This document shows positions 34,719 through 45,500 of a stretch of DNA of 64,000 nucleotides, piece by piece. Source of the DNA: Acidobacteriaceae bacterium (lineage in GTDB: Bacteria > Acidobacteriota > Terriglobia > Terriglobales > Acidobacteriaceae). The DNA lies in the NCBI GenBank assembly GCA_003165075.1, contig PLSM01000096.1:1-64000 (forward strand), given 5' to 3'. Position 1 is the stretch's first letter, and each line of letters begins with the position of its first letter. The position numbers and the translations under genes are program-made. A model generated the notes under the pieces. It saw nothing but the letters and a program-made list of their open reading frames with translations, was not told the origin of the DNA and ran no database searches.

Positions 34719-35160
34719 TCAGGTAGTGGGCTGGGAGCTGCGTTTCCGGCGGCTCTGTTTGAGGCGGGAGCTGTCGCCGTTCATCTCCAGGATGTGGACG
34801 TGATGGGTAAGGCGGTCGAGCAGAGCGCCGGTCAGCCGTTCCGAGCCGAGGACCTCTATTCACTTTTGGAACGGCAGATTCGATGTCACCATCGTTGAAC
34901 CCCGTTCGTAGCGCTGGCTGAGCATTTCGAAGAGCAGCTCGGCACCGGTCTTGGAGAGAGGTACGAAGGCCAGCTCACCGACGATCAGCAGTTCGTAGCT
35001 GGCTATCTGCTTCTGGAATCGCAGAGCCACGTCGAATTACGTTTTGCTCGTGCCGCTGTTGCCCAGCGGTTGCAGGTTCTCCTTGCAGGCGAGGAACCCA
35101 TATCGCGCCAGTTCCAGCACCAGAGTCTCGTGGCCGAATTTTCCGGGACACGTCGAGGTT
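34719..35160 (-). pseudogene. istB: IstB-like IS21 helper ATPase, degenerate
   Basis: Reading the minus strand from about 35160 gives LARYGFLACKENLQPLGNSG, a decayed Walker A (GNSGTSKT) followed at once by a TAA. It continues with SYELLIVGELAFVPLSKTGA and ELLFEMLSQRYERGSTMVTS, a second stop after NLPFQK, then TGALLDRLTHHVHILEMNG. These are the ordered motifs of IstB, with at least two in-frame stops. No istA or IS21 ends were found beside it. It marks old transposition at the island edge. Confidence 0.85.
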
Positions 35161-35184
35161 AGAGACCCTCAGCTTCAAAACGGC

Positions 35185-37350
35185 TCAGTTCTTGTTGTCT
35201 GATTCAGCCTGCAATTCAACTACGGTCGCGCGCCATGGAGTTGCGAGTTCCACTGAGATTCCATCGTCCATCAAGGCTCTGCCAGTCCTCGCTTCCACGT
35301 TCGTCCCGTCGTTCGCGATTCTGTATTCAGCAGCTGGATTCAGCCCGCGCAGTTTGAAAGTTTGTGACGCCAGGCTCTGCTCTAACCGGTACACCATCAG
35401 AACGCTCTTCTCCGCACTGGGTGCAACATATTGAATTGCCATCCATCCCCTGGGCGCATTGTGCGTGGGTGGCTCGGTTAGGTGATAGACATCCGACTGC
35501 ACAATTGTGCTTCGAATTCTCTTGTAGAGAGCCACGTTATTCGCGGCATGCTGCAGCAGTTCAGGGGGCCAATCGAACACTTTACTGGAAATTCCGAACT
35601 GGCCGTTCATGGGGACTCGGAACATGAAGTCCCACCACTCCTGTGTATCCCTCGGCGAGACATCGCCTTCGACAGTGTCTCCAACCATCCAGTGATTACA
35701 GGCTCCCGGAGTGAACTCCAGGGTGCAGCCGTAAGCCAGTTCCACAGACGGCTTCGGCCGGACTTCGTCAGAAAGCCAGGTTGTGTTTGCGTGCGCCATG
35801 ATTCCAGCATCGAAGCGTAGACCTCCGCTGGAGCAGTTTTCAATAATTAAGCCAGGGTGCGCAGCGCGCACCTCGTCCAACCACGCGTAGTAGCTGACCA
35901 CTTGCTGATAGAGGATATCGCCTCGCCGTGAGTCACTCGCGGACGGGTCATATTCATCGCCAATCTCGATGTTGTAATCGATCTTCAGCCACTGGATGCC
36001 GTAGTCGTGGGCCAGCCTGTCAATCACAGACCGTGCCCATTGCCGAACTGCCGGTTTTGAAAAATCAAGTTGCAGACGGTCGCCCCGCTTTATCGGCTGA
36101 CCATTGAACTTCAGGCACCAATCCGGATGCTCTTTGAAAACCTCGGAATCCACGCCAACATTCTCTATCTCCACCCATATGCCAAACTTCATTCCTAACT
36201 GCCGAACATAGCTTGCCAGTTCCTGAATTCCGTTAGGGAATGCGACAGAGTCCGCCTGATAGTCGCCCAGTTCTGTGTTCCAGTTCTTCTTGTTATACCA
36301 ACCGGCATCGAGCACATAGACATCCGCACCCATCTTTGCAGCTAATGCGGCGCACCGTTTCATCTCCGCGATGGTCATCTTTCCCGGAAACGGATACCAG
36401 GAATTGAATTGAACCAGAGGAGGGTTATTGGCAGGATTCAGAGCAAATGCATACTCCCGCTGGTAACGATGCATCTGATTGGCTGCTTCATCGAGTCCCG
36501 CATCGGAACTGGTGAACGCAACTGCCGGCAGCGAGAAGGACTCACCGGCATTAAGTTTAAGTGCACCACCATAGTCGAATCGCATGCCGAGATCCACATT
36601 AAGATCCCGCTCCGTAAAGGAATGCTCTTCAACCAGGGGGTTGCGCGCAAAACCCATCTCCCAGTTCCCCGAGTAAGCGAGTTCCGCCAGATATCTTGTC
36701 CCGTTGCTGTGATTATGGAGGCAGAACCAGGGCGAATAATCATTCGTCGACCGCCCGCTCGTCGATGAGAATCGCCTGGTTCCGGGCCCGAGAATATCAT
36801 TTCCGACCTGCCTCTCCTGACTCCACCCACCCCAGAGATAAGTTAAGTCATACTCGCCCGGGGGAAGACTCCAACTCAGGGATGGAAGGCGTTCCACGTG
36901 GAGGTCGCTGCTTCCAGTATTTACCAGGACGATTTTTCGAGTGATAACTCCTGTATCGCCCCATACCGTATAACTCTCCCGAATCTGCAACGGCAAGCGC
37001 CGGTGGCTAAGTACCAACTCCAGCGCATCCACGCCGGGTTTGATAGGTAGGATCTTTGCAGAATCCAGTTTGAGCTCAGATGGTGTAATCTCCTCTCCTT
37101 CGGCTTGTCCATTAATGTCATAGCGCAAGAGAGAAGTTCCAGCGGATCCGGGCGCAGTCCAGGGAGCGTGCGCAGCGGGGCCAAAGTAGCTGAGCGTAAC
37201 GATGTCCTGCGCCACGCGAATCACGTATTCTACCTGGCCACTTACCATTTGCCAGCAATCGTCACTCTTGCTATAACTGATTCCGGCTTGTGCCGGAACA
37301 GACAATAAGCACGCGATAAACAGCAAAATGCCGGTTCGAATCGAATACAT
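35185..37350 (-). CDS. Alpha-galactosidase, GH36 family, exported
   Basis: 721 residues from ATG 37350, preceded by GGAGGG. The signal peptide is GILLFIACLLSVPAQA. The N-terminal beta-sandwich (about 20-290) is followed by the TIM barrel, with DVYVLDAGWYNKK, WVEIENVG, the nucleophile aspartate in WLKIDYN (about D458) and the acid/base aspartate in WLSDEV (about D528). The IIENCSSGG motif is also typical. A C-terminal beta domain ends the protein. It releases terminal alpha-galactose from galactomannan or raffinose-type sugars, probably in the periplasm. It is one of three alpha-galactosidases in this locus. Confidence 0.93.
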   Translation of the reverse strand: MYSIRTGILLFIACLLSVPAQAGISYSKSDDCWQMVSGQVEYVIRVAQDIVTLSYFGPAAHAPWTAPGSAGTSLLRYDINGQAEGEEITPSELKLDSAKILPIKPGVDALELVLSHRRLPLQIRESYTVWGDTGVITRKIVLVNTGSSDLHVERLPSLSWSLPPGEYDLTYLWGGWSQERQVGNDILGPGTRRFSSTSGRSTNDYSPWFCLHNHSNGTRYLAELAYSGNWEMGFARNPLVEEHSFTERDLNVDLGMRFDYGGALKLNAGESFSLPAVAFTSSDAGLDEAANQMHRYQREYAFALNPANNPPLVQFNSWYPFPGKMTIAEMKRCAALAAKMGADVYVLDAGWYNKKNWNTELGDYQADSVAFPNGIQELASYVRQLGMKFGIWVEIENVGVDSEVFKEHPDWCLKFNGQPIKRGDRLQLDFSKPAVRQWARSVIDRLAHDYGIQWLKIDYNIEIGDEYDPSASDSRRGDILYQQVVSYYAWLDEVRAAHPGLIIENCSSGGLRFDAGIMAHANTTWLSDEVRPKPSVELAYGCTLEFTPGACNHWMVGDTVEGDVSPRDTQEWWDFMFRVPMNGQFGISSKVFDWPPELLQHAANNVALYKRIRSTIVQSDVYHLTEPPTHNAPRGWMAIQYVAPSAEKSVLMVYRLEQSLASQTFKLRGLNPAAEYRIANDGTNVEARTGRALMDDGISVELATPWRATVVELQAESDNKN

Positions 37351-37626
37351 GGTACCCTCCATCTTTACCCGAAGCCCCATAGTATTCTCTCTTCTCTAAA
37401 ATAAGTTCTGTAATACGAGTCACAGTCAATTCACACCCTTTAGTTCATCCCGATGCCGTGATCATGGCTTCCGTCGGATGTTTACCTCCATCAGGCTACA
37501 TAGCGTCCTGAGTTAGACGCGCAGGCTTTGTTCCGTGGCTGCGTGGTGTCCGCCCAGCTCCACACACAATTGAGTTGCTCCATACAGAGGCGAATTAGTT
37601 TTCGGGTTTACCTTGGGCCGCGTGCC

Positions 37627-39402
37627 TCATTGTGTTCCAGTCTCCGCACCCGCTGTAGGCGCTCCTTGCATCAATGTCGACGAGGTGATAGGTCTTGTAT
37701 TCTTTTTTGCTGCCACATACGCATGCTCATGCGTCTGCTTCAGATCCTTCAGTCTCGCAATCCATTCCGTTGCCTGCGTATTATCGCCGGTTTGCATGTA
37801 GGCGCGAGCCAGCAAATAGTAGGCCTCTTCCAGATCGGGATTCAGCACGATCGCTTCATTCAGTTCGCGGATTGCTTCCTTATGCCGGCCGGTCTTGGCT
37901 AACAGCTTGCCGAAAAGATAATGGTCCTCGCCATTTGCGCCAGGGAGCGCAACAGCTCGGGCGGCATATACCATCGCTTGGTCTGCATCGTTGGAGCGGT
38001 CAAAAGCCACCGCCGCACCATGTGCGAAGATTCGACTGCCCTGATCCAAATCCGATGCCTTCCCATAGGAGGCCGCGGCCTTTGCCATGTCCCCTTGCGC
38101 AAGGAGACAAAACCCCAGCATGTTGTGGGACAAGGCCAGAGATGGGTTCTCTAACGCTGCCCGTTCTAAAGTCGGAACCGCCTGTGCGGATCCGTTCACA
38201 ATGATCTGAGCGATTCCCAGTAATAGATCGCGTTCTCCGGCTTCCAGTCCTTCAGCGTGGACACGCTGTATAACCGCCAAGGCCTCCCGGGCGTCATCAT
38301 GTTGAAGTAGGAGCTTGCCCAATTCAATGCCATAGGCAGAATTGCCGGGCTCCAGCCGTATGGCCCCCTGGAGGTGACTTATCGCGAGCGCCAACTGATC
38401 CGGATTGCCGGATTCGATCATTCCAAGCGAATAAAGTGCCCGTCCGTTGCGGGGATTTTTCTTGGCCGCGAACTCGAATGCAACCCGGGCATCCTCTGTA
38501 GCACCTGCATCCGTGTAGGCCAGGCCAAGCAAATATGCAGTCTCTCCTGTGCTGTCATCGTTCTCGGCCGGCTTCAACAGGTCGATCGCTTTGTAGTCTT
38601 CCCGCGCTCCTAGATAAGCGCGCGCCAGCAGCATATCCGGTTCACGGCTCGGTCCCGATTGCGCGCGCACGCTTTCAAAGAGAACAATGGCCTGGGCATA
38701 ATCCCCCGCCTCAATCAGAGCTGCTCCCACTTGTTGCCTTGCTTCGACAGAAGTTATGGTCAGCATCCGTTCAAGAATCAGCTGCGCCTCGTCTTTTCTC
38801 CCCATTGCGAGCAGATCGACCAACAAGTGCTGGCCTACACCGACGTCATCCGGACTTGACTTATAGGCGGCCTGCAAGTGCTCAATCGCTTCGGCTGTCG
38901 CGTGCGTTTCTTCAAGCAGAATGGCCAGGTTGTATTCCGGCTCCATCATGCCCGGTTGCGCCTTGACCACGATCTTCAATTGTTCAATGGCAGAATCAGC
39001 CTGTCCCGTGCGAATCAGGCTCAGGGCAAGGTTGTAGTGCGCCGGAAGCGCGGTCGAATCGATGCGCAGCGCCGCTTCAAGATCCACCACGGCTTCTCGG
39101 TATTGTTTCAACTGATTCTCCGCGATCCCCCGCCACGTCAGCGCGTCCGCGGAGCGCGGATTAGCCCGTACCGCCGCGCTGAATTGCACCTTCGCTGCTG
39201 CGGTATCCCGGTTGCGAAGAAGCCGGATGCCGCCCGCTATATAGGTCGCAGCAGGATCGGGTTTAGCGGCTGCTTCGAGTTGCACCGCGAGCCCCATCGT
39301 CGGCAGCGCTGTAAGGCTCGTCGCAGCCAGCAGCCCCGCGAGGACCCTGGTTCCTGCTGGCATGCTTATGCCCCACCACCGCCTCGTCTGCGCTCTTCGC
39401 AT
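37627..39402 (-). CDS. TPR-repeat exported protein
   Basis: About 591 residues. After a basic start, a signal peptide or anchor (TRVLAGLLAATSLTALP) is followed by some twelve or more tetratricopeptide units, such as ADALTWRGIAENQLKQYREAVVDLEAALRI, seen across about 60-560. The start is ATG 39402, just after the stop of the CRTAC1 gene; ATG 39363 with a GGTGGGG site is also possible. TPR arrays mediate protein contacts. It is the third gene of a TPR, CRTAC1, TPR operon, and is probably a periplasmic scaffold for sugar breakdown; the exact role is unknown. Confidence 0.8.
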   Translation of the reverse strand: MRRAQTRRWWGISMPAGTRVLAGLLAATSLTALPTMGLAVQLEAAAKPDPAATYIAGGIRLLRNRDTAAAKVQFSAAVRANPRSADALTWRGIAENQLKQYREAVVDLEAALRIDSTALPAHYNLALSLIRTGQADSAIEQLKIVVKAQPGMMEPEYNLAILLEETHATAEAIEHLQAAYKSSPDDVGVGQHLLVDLLAMGRKDEAQLILERMLTITSVEARQQVGAALIEAGDYAQAIVLFESVRAQSGPSREPDMLLARAYLGAREDYKAIDLLKPAENDDSTGETAYLLGLAYTDAGATEDARVAFEFAAKKNPRNGRALYSLGMIESGNPDQLALAISHLQGAIRLEPGNSAYGIELGKLLLQHDDAREALAVIQRVHAEGLEAGERDLLLGIAQIIVNGSAQAVPTLERAALENPSLALSHNMLGFCLLAQGDMAKAAASYGKASDLDQGSRIFAHGAAVAFDRSNDADQAMVYAARAVALPGANGEDHYLFGKLLAKTGRHKEAIRELNEAIVLNPDLEEAYYLLARAYMQTGDNTQATEWIARLKDLKQTHEHAYVAAKKNTRPITSSTLMQGAPTAGAETGTQ

Positions 39403-39412
39403 AGGTATCAAC

Positions 39413-41242
39413 TTAGTTCGCCTTGCGCAGCGTCGTAAGTTTTCCCCCTTCCTGCACCAGGATGAACTGGTCGACCGCGATATTGTGCAACTGATCAACC
39501 GCCCCGCTTGGCCATTTGATCTCAAGCAAGTCGATAGTCGCCTTTTCTCCCAGTCCGAAGTGTATTCGCAGATCGTTCTGCGAGATATAGCTGCCCCCGC
39601 TCCGCACCTCGTCAATCTGCACAAGCGCTCCTGCCACGCACTTCACCCTGGCGCCAATCGCGCTTCGATTGGACTTGGTGCCAACGAGTTTGATGTTGAT
39701 CCAATGGTTGTGATTCTGCTGCTTTACCTTGAGCAGCGCCGGTCTCGCATTCTGGTTGTTAATCACAACATCGACGCATCCATCGTTGTTCACGTCGCCA
39801 AAAGCGCATCCGCGGCCGGTTGAAGGTGTGGTGATGGCTGCACCGGCCATTTGTGAAACCTCTTCGAACTGGCCGTTGCCTAGATTCCTGTAGAGTACGC
39901 GAGGTTCCCGGTAAGTGGTGTCGGCGTGGATTCGTTCCAACTCCGGATACACATGCCCCGAAACATAGAGCAGGTCAACAAATCCGTCGTTATCCGGATC
40001 GAAGAAGCCGCATCCCCAGCAGACGAAATGGGTTTCCCTGCCCAATCCCGCGGCTCCGGTCACGTTTGTAAATGTGGCATCGCCATCGTTGTGGAAGAGA
40101 TCCACACCTTCGTCGGAGAAATTCGTCTTGACAATATCCAGCCAGCCATCGTGGTCGTAGTCCGCGGCGGTTACGCCCATGCCGGCCTGCGTCATGCCGT
40201 TTTCGCTGAAACCCACGCCGCGCAGCAATCCCTCTTCGCGGAAAGTTCCGTCATGGTTGTTCATGAAGAGCAGCGCCGGCGTAGTGTCGCTGGCCATATA
40301 GATGTCGGGCCAGCCATCATTGTCAAAATCGGCCACCAAGACTCCCAGCCCGTAGAAGCCACTCTGCTTCAGTATCCCCGCTTGCGCGGAGACATCGGTG
40401 AAGGTGCCGTCTCCATTGTTGTGGTAGAGAGTGCTGGTCTCTCCGATGAGTCCGCGCGGACCGCAGTTCACTGCCAATCCGCGAAACATGCAGTAGGGAT
40501 TGGTGCCTGGGTCCAGGGCATTCTGCAACGAGAAGTTGACATAGTGCGTCACGAATAGATCGAGCTTCCCATCGCGGTCGTAGTCCAGAAAGGCGCACCC
40601 CGTACTCCATCGGCCCGGCTCACCCGCGACCTTTGCTTTTCGGCCCACCTCGGTGAAAGTGCCGTCTCCATTATTGTGATACAACACATCTTCGCCCCAA
40701 TAGGTGACGAAGATATCATCAAAACCGTCGTTGTCGTAATCGCCAACGCAAACGCCCTGTCCCCATCCTGAGCGCGTCAATCCTGCTTTTGTGGTTACAT
40801 CGGTAAATGTGCCGTCGCGGTTATTGTGAAATAACTTATTAGTTGGCTGGTCCTGAGAAGCGGAGAGCTCAAAGCTCGAACCGTTTACCAGGAAGATATC
40901 CAGCCAGCCATCATTGTCATAATCGATAAAGGCTACGCCCGAGCCTGTTGTTTCGAGGATGTACTTCTTGCTGGTATCGCCACCGCATACCTGGAGGAAA
41001 TCCAGATGCGCTTCACGGGCTACGTCCTGCAACGAGTAACCGAGCGGTGAACCCAATGCTCTGGTTGCCGACTTTGATGCGGAGGGCGTACTCAATTGCG
41101 CCAGACCCAAGTGTGATCCTGCCCGCAAGAACAACCCCGACCCTGCCATGCGAATGAATTCCCGGCGGTTCGGCAACAATGCACCAGCGATGCTAGTTGG
41201 CGGCTGTCGAGAAGAATCGACACATCGCCGGTTTTTGCTCAC
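39413..41242 (-). CDS. CRTAC1-family protein (FG-GAP/VCBS repeats plus ASPIC/UnbV), Tat-type signal
   Basis: 609 residues. A twin-arginine signal, NRREFIRMAGSGLFLRAG (about 26-43), precedes a seven-blade propeller of VCBS/FG-GAP repeats with calcium-type loops: DYDNDGWLDIFLVN, DYDNDGFDDIFVTYW, DFDNDGWPDIYM and others. The C-terminus has the ASPIC/UnbV domain (GARVKCVAGALVQ, VRSGGSYISQNDLRIHFGLG, IDLLEIKWPSG). Many Acidobacteriota carry such genes beside TPR and TonB-receptor genes. Carbohydrate binding outside the cytoplasm is often proposed but not proven. Its start overlaps the upstream TPR gene by 4 bp. Confidence 0.9.
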   Translation of the reverse strand: MSKNRRCVDSSRQPPTSIAGALLPNRREFIRMAGSGLFLRAGSHLGLAQLSTPSASKSATRALGSPLGYSLQDVAREAHLDFLQVCGGDTSKKYILETTGSGVAFIDYDNDGWLDIFLVNGSSFELSASQDQPTNKLFHNNRDGTFTDVTTKAGLTRSGWGQGVCVGDYDNDGFDDIFVTYWGEDVLYHNNGDGTFTEVGRKAKVAGEPGRWSTGCAFLDYDRDGKLDLFVTHYVNFSLQNALDPGTNPYCMFRGLAVNCGPRGLIGETSTLYHNNGDGTFTDVSAQAGILKQSGFYGLGVLVADFDNDGWPDIYMASDTTPALLFMNNHDGTFREEGLLRGVGFSENGMTQAGMGVTAADYDHDGWLDIVKTNFSDEGVDLFHNDGDATFTNVTGAAGLGRETHFVCWGCGFFDPDNDGFVDLLYVSGHVYPELERIHADTTYREPRVLYRNLGNGQFEEVSQMAGAAITTPSTGRGCAFGDVNNDGCVDVVINNQNARPALLKVKQQNHNHWINIKLVGTKSNRSAIGARVKCVAGALVQIDEVRSGGSYISQNDLRIHFGLGEKATIDLLEIKWPSGAVDQLHNIAVDQFILVQEGGKLTTLRKAN

Positions 41243-42435
41243 TTTGGCAATGCCTCCTCTGCAGCCGGCTTTCCGTTCATCAGCGCATTCATCTTGTTTT
41301 GAAATGTTTCGGCTCTTTCGGCCTGCAGGCGGTTGAAGGTCGCCATCTCCGCTGCCGCCTCCGGCATCTTCTTTTGTCCGCGATAGGCGAGCATCAGGAC
41401 GTAGTGTGCCTGAGCTTCCTCGGGGTGCTCCGCAACCACGGCAACCAGCTGCTTTACAGCGGCGTCCGGATTGTGTTCTTCAAGCAGTATCCTGGCCAGA
41501 CCTACTTCAGCTTCTACAAGATTTGGATCCAGCCTGGCAGCTTCTTCATACAGCGGCTTCGCCTTGTCCAGGTTATGGCGATGTACTTCTATATCCGCCA
41601 TTGCCAAATCCGAAACGGCGGAGGCGGGATTGATTGCCTTCTCCTGGCGAAACTCATTCATCGCCTTTTCGTCCACCTCTTCCGATCCCTGGTGCAGATA
41701 GAGTTGTCCGATGCGGTAGTGCATCTGGGGCAGTTTCGGGTTATTCTGCAAAGCCAGAGAATACTCGCGGATGGCCTGATCGTAGTTATTCTGCGCCTCG
41801 TAGACCTCTCCGGCCAATTGATGAACCCGATAGGAATCCGGGTGCTTGGCCATCAACTCGCCTGCGCTTTCGTTCCACAGCCGTGTGTAGAGTTCTGCGG
41901 ACTCATACAACACATCCGGGTCGCCTGGATAAAGCTGCTTCAACCGTTCCACCGTCTGCAGAGCCGGCAAGGGATCAGTGGCCCCAGCGGCGCATCCAAG
42001 CAGGGCCAATCCCGTCAGACGCTGCAACTTGCCTGCGGGCTCGCTGGCAAAGTATTTCGATAGGATGGGTATCGCCTGCTTGCACTGGCTCAGGTCGGCC
42101 TCGCTCAATCCGAGGAAAAGTTCTGCGCGCCTAGCGGCTGGATCGATGTTCAAGGCTCTCTGCAGTGCTTCGCCGGCCTGCTCTGCCTTACCCGAGCCAT
42201 AGAGCAGTATCCCCAACCCGGTCCATGCCTGGCTATTTTGCGGGTCGAGCGCCAATATCTGGTGATATTCGCGTTCCGCTCCTGCCATATCGCCCGCGCG
42301 CAGAGACTGTTCCGCTTTGGCCATATGCTGCTGAAGCGAATTATCAGAAGAGCTTTGTCCCGAGAGCGAACAAGATGCGCTGAGTAACACGGTGAAACCC
42401 AACAAAACACTTCGACGCACCCATCTCGATCGCAT
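41239..42435 (-). CDS. TPR-repeat protein, exported (first gene of TPR-CRTAC1-TPR operon)
   Basis: 398 residues from ATG 42435, with a GGAG site nearby. The lipoprotein-like signal VLLGFTVLLSASCSLSG (cysteine near residue 22) suggests a lipid anchor. TPR units run through about 45-385, for example AEREYHQILALDPQNSQAWTG and DQAIREYSLALQNNPKLPQM. It overlaps the CRTAC1 gene by 4 bp, so translation is coupled. It probably forms an envelope complex with its two operon partners. Confidence 0.85.
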   Translation of the reverse strand: MRSRWVRRSVLLGFTVLLSASCSLSGQSSSDNSLQQHMAKAEQSLRAGDMAGAEREYHQILALDPQNSQAWTGLGILLYGSGKAEQAGEALQRALNIDPAARRAELFLGLSEADLSQCKQAIPILSKYFASEPAGKLQRLTGLALLGCAAGATDPLPALQTVERLKQLYPGDPDVLYESAELYTRLWNESAGELMAKHPDSYRVHQLAGEVYEAQNNYDQAIREYSLALQNNPKLPQMHYRIGQLYLHQGSEEVDEKAMNEFRQEKAINPASAVSDLAMADIEVHRHNLDKAKPLYEEAARLDPNLVEAEVGLARILLEEHNPDAAVKQLVAVVAEHPEEAQAHYVLMLAYRGQKKMPEAAAEMATFNRLQAERAETFQNKMNALMNGKPAAEEALPK

Positions 42436-42510
42436 AGGTCCACTCCGCTCAAGCCATGATTCTAGCTTGTCAAGAAATGCCGCCGCAACCGCAGCGCTTC
42501 CCCTACACAA

Positions 42511-42541
42511 CGATGCCCCGTCGGATCGCGGCGGGGCATCG
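42511..42541 (-). terminator. Stem-loop after the TonB receptor gene
   Basis: CGATGCCCCG and CGGGGCATCG form a 10-bp stem, 20 bp beyond the receptor stop. The T-run is weak. It separates the receptor from the TPR operon downstream. Confidence 0.6.
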
Positions 42542-42560
42542 TCGGTTGTTCGATTCGCGT

Positions 42561-45500
42561 CTAGAACAAATACTTCAGCGCGAACTGTGCTATACGTCCG
42601 TCACCCGCACTTGTAAGCTGGCCGATATTCCCGTTGCCTATGGAGTTCGACGGGTTGCCAAAGTTCGGGTGGTTGAAGAGGTTGAAGAACTCGCTGCGGA
42701 ACTGGAGCTTCCCAGCCTCGAGAATCGGGAACTCCTTGAACAGTGAGAAGTCCATGTTCACCCTGCTGGGGCCAAACAGCATGTTCCTTGACGATGTGCC
42801 GTAGGTTCCGTCGGCTGCCTGTGTGAACGCAGCCGGATTGAAGTAAGACGACACGCCGCGATGTGCAGGGCTGGTGCTCACGCCCGACACAAGGTCGGCG
42901 AACTCGCCACCGATACCGGTAGCCGCGGTATCGCCGTTGCTGTTGATCGAGTAGGGTGATCCGGTCTGGGCAATAAACACGCCCTGGTTTTGCCAATCGT
43001 TGACGATCCCGGCCAAAACGCCGTGCGCGGACTTCAACTTGGGCAGTTGGTAGATATAAGAGGATGTGAACCGGTTGCGAACGTCGTTGTCGCTCGGCCC
43101 ATAGTTCTGCCTGAAATCCAGAGGATTCCGCGGGCCCAGGCCGCCCTCAGCGCCGTAGGAAACGAGGTCAAGGTATTTTCCAAAGACATACGATGCCATC
43201 AGGCTGAAGCCGTTTGCAAAGCGATGGTTGATGGTTACATCAAACGCGTCGTAGTTCGACCATCCCTGGTTGGCTTCTTCCTGGGTTTGGCCAAGGCATG
43301 GGTTAGCCAACTTGGTGACTTGGTTGATGCCGCAGTTTCCGTCGTAGGCAAACAGCCGGCGGTTGTTGATGGTGCTTTGGTTTTGGCTGAGGGTCTGAGT
43401 TTTATCGTAAGACGAGATGGGAGCGTAGTTGATGTCACGCGACAGGAACAGATGTGTTCCGTGGTTCCCAATGTAGGAAACGGTGACCACCCAGTTCTTC
43501 GCAAGCTCCTGGTCGATGGATAGGTTCCACTGCCCGGCATAGCCCTCATTGAAGTTGGGCGGCAGAACCGTCCCTTCAGCCGAGGTTGGCCAGTAGGGAG
43601 TGCCATTGATCGTATAGGACGGGCTGAACGCTGCGCGCTGGGCCGCCGTGCGAGGAATGATGAATGGGAACGGGTTGATCACGCCGGGGTTGATGTTGAT
43701 GATGTCATACCCGGCTAACGCTCCCGTAGTAGGAACGTTGTTCGTAGGTATGGCCCCGTTGAGCTGGAAGTTTTCGTCAAACGGTTGCGCGGTCGAGTAG
43801 CGGTTCCAGGCAATCAGGCGAGCCTGATCCCAGAAGATGCCGTAGGCGACGCGGATTGACGTCTTGCCGTTGGCAAAAGGATCGATGTTGAAGCCGAGGC
43901 GCGGAGCCACGTTCTTCATGCGGTTGGGAACCATGGAGCGCGGGCAGCCCAGATCGCCATGCCCATCCGCCTTCAAAGACAGCGGAGGCCCGGGGAACGT
44001 AAATCCCGGAGGCGCCGTGGGATAGAAGGTCGACTGCGTTTTAAAGGTGGGATCGAAGCAAATCTGGTCGTTGAGGTTGTCCACCGGGGGCAGGAACGGC
44101 TCCCACCGGAAACCTGCGTCAACCGTCAGATGCCGGTTCACCTTGTAATTGTCCTGGACATACAGATCCATGGCCGTGTGCCGCAGGTCACTACGCACTT
44201 CAGTCTGCAGGTTGAAGTAGTTCGGCAGACCCAACAGCATGTCCGCCAAGGCGGTGGTACCGTTTCCGCCTTCTAGCTGATTTGGATCGGAGTATTGCCC
44301 TGAGAAGTTGAAAATGGGATCGGTAAAGTAATCCTCAATGCGGTTTACGGCCTCTTTGCGGAAGTCGCCGCCCACAGAGATGGAGTGCTTGCCGCGCACG
44401 TAGCTCAGGAAGTCGGTGTATTGCCAGGTCTGACGGTTTTGAATGAAGGTACCGTCACCGTTGTTGTTGGCGCCGCCGGATATGTTCACGTAGAACTCAC
44501 TCGGGATACCGGCAGCTTCACTTCCAGGCATGCTGCCAAAAGTTCCCCAGCCATCCGAGACCGTGGTTCCACGATGATGGGCAACGCGGGTAAAGCCCGC
44601 GACCGCAGTGTTGATGAGGCGCGGACTAAAAGTGTGGTTCCAGTCGAGAACCACGTTCTGGTTGCGGAAGTATTTGTCGTGCGGCAGGTCCATGTTGCCG
44701 GCGCCATATCCAGTCGACAGATCCTGATTGAAGAAGAAGCGGCCAAACAGGAGATCTTTCGTCCCGAAGTTGTGGTCGATACGCGCCAGGTACTGATTCT
44801 CATTGAGGCTGTCTTCGTTGTCGGCTGAAGGCGCGTGGTAGGTGTATCCCACGCCGCCGTTATTGGGCGTGTACATCAGGAGCTTCGCAACCATCGCCTT
44901 GGCCACCGGGTCAATGCGGTTCGCGGGAATGAGTCCGTCGGTTGCGAACGGAGCTCCGGTCGTCGGATCGATGATCGAGCCGGCTGGAAATAGAGCGCTC
45001 CCGTCACTGGTTGAATTGGGGTTCTCAGATGCCGTAAGCACCTGTCCGATGGTGACCGTCTCGTCCTTGCGTTGCCTGGTCCCCTGCCAATACCCAAAGA
45101 AGAAGGTCTTTCCCTTCAAAATCGGTCCACCGGCATAGCCGCCGTACTGATTCAGCTTCAAGGCAGGCTTCTGCAGCCCCGCGGGATCAAAGTAGTTGTG
45201 GGAGTCCAATACCGTGTTGCGGAAGAACTCGAACACGCCGCCGTGGAAGGAGTTGGTTCCAGCCTTTGAGGCGGCGTTGATGAGGCCACCGGAACTGCGC
45301 CCATATTGCGCGGTGAAGTTGCTGGTTTGAATGTCGAACTCCTGGAGCGCGTCCGGAGCCGGAAATACGGGAGCGACCGACAGATAGGAATCCGTCATGT
45401 CCACGCCGTCCAGGAGGTAGTAGTTCGAGCCCGGACGGTTTCCGTTCACGACTACACCCTCATGCTGGCCTTGCCCGTGCGCCACGCCATTGTTGTCGTA

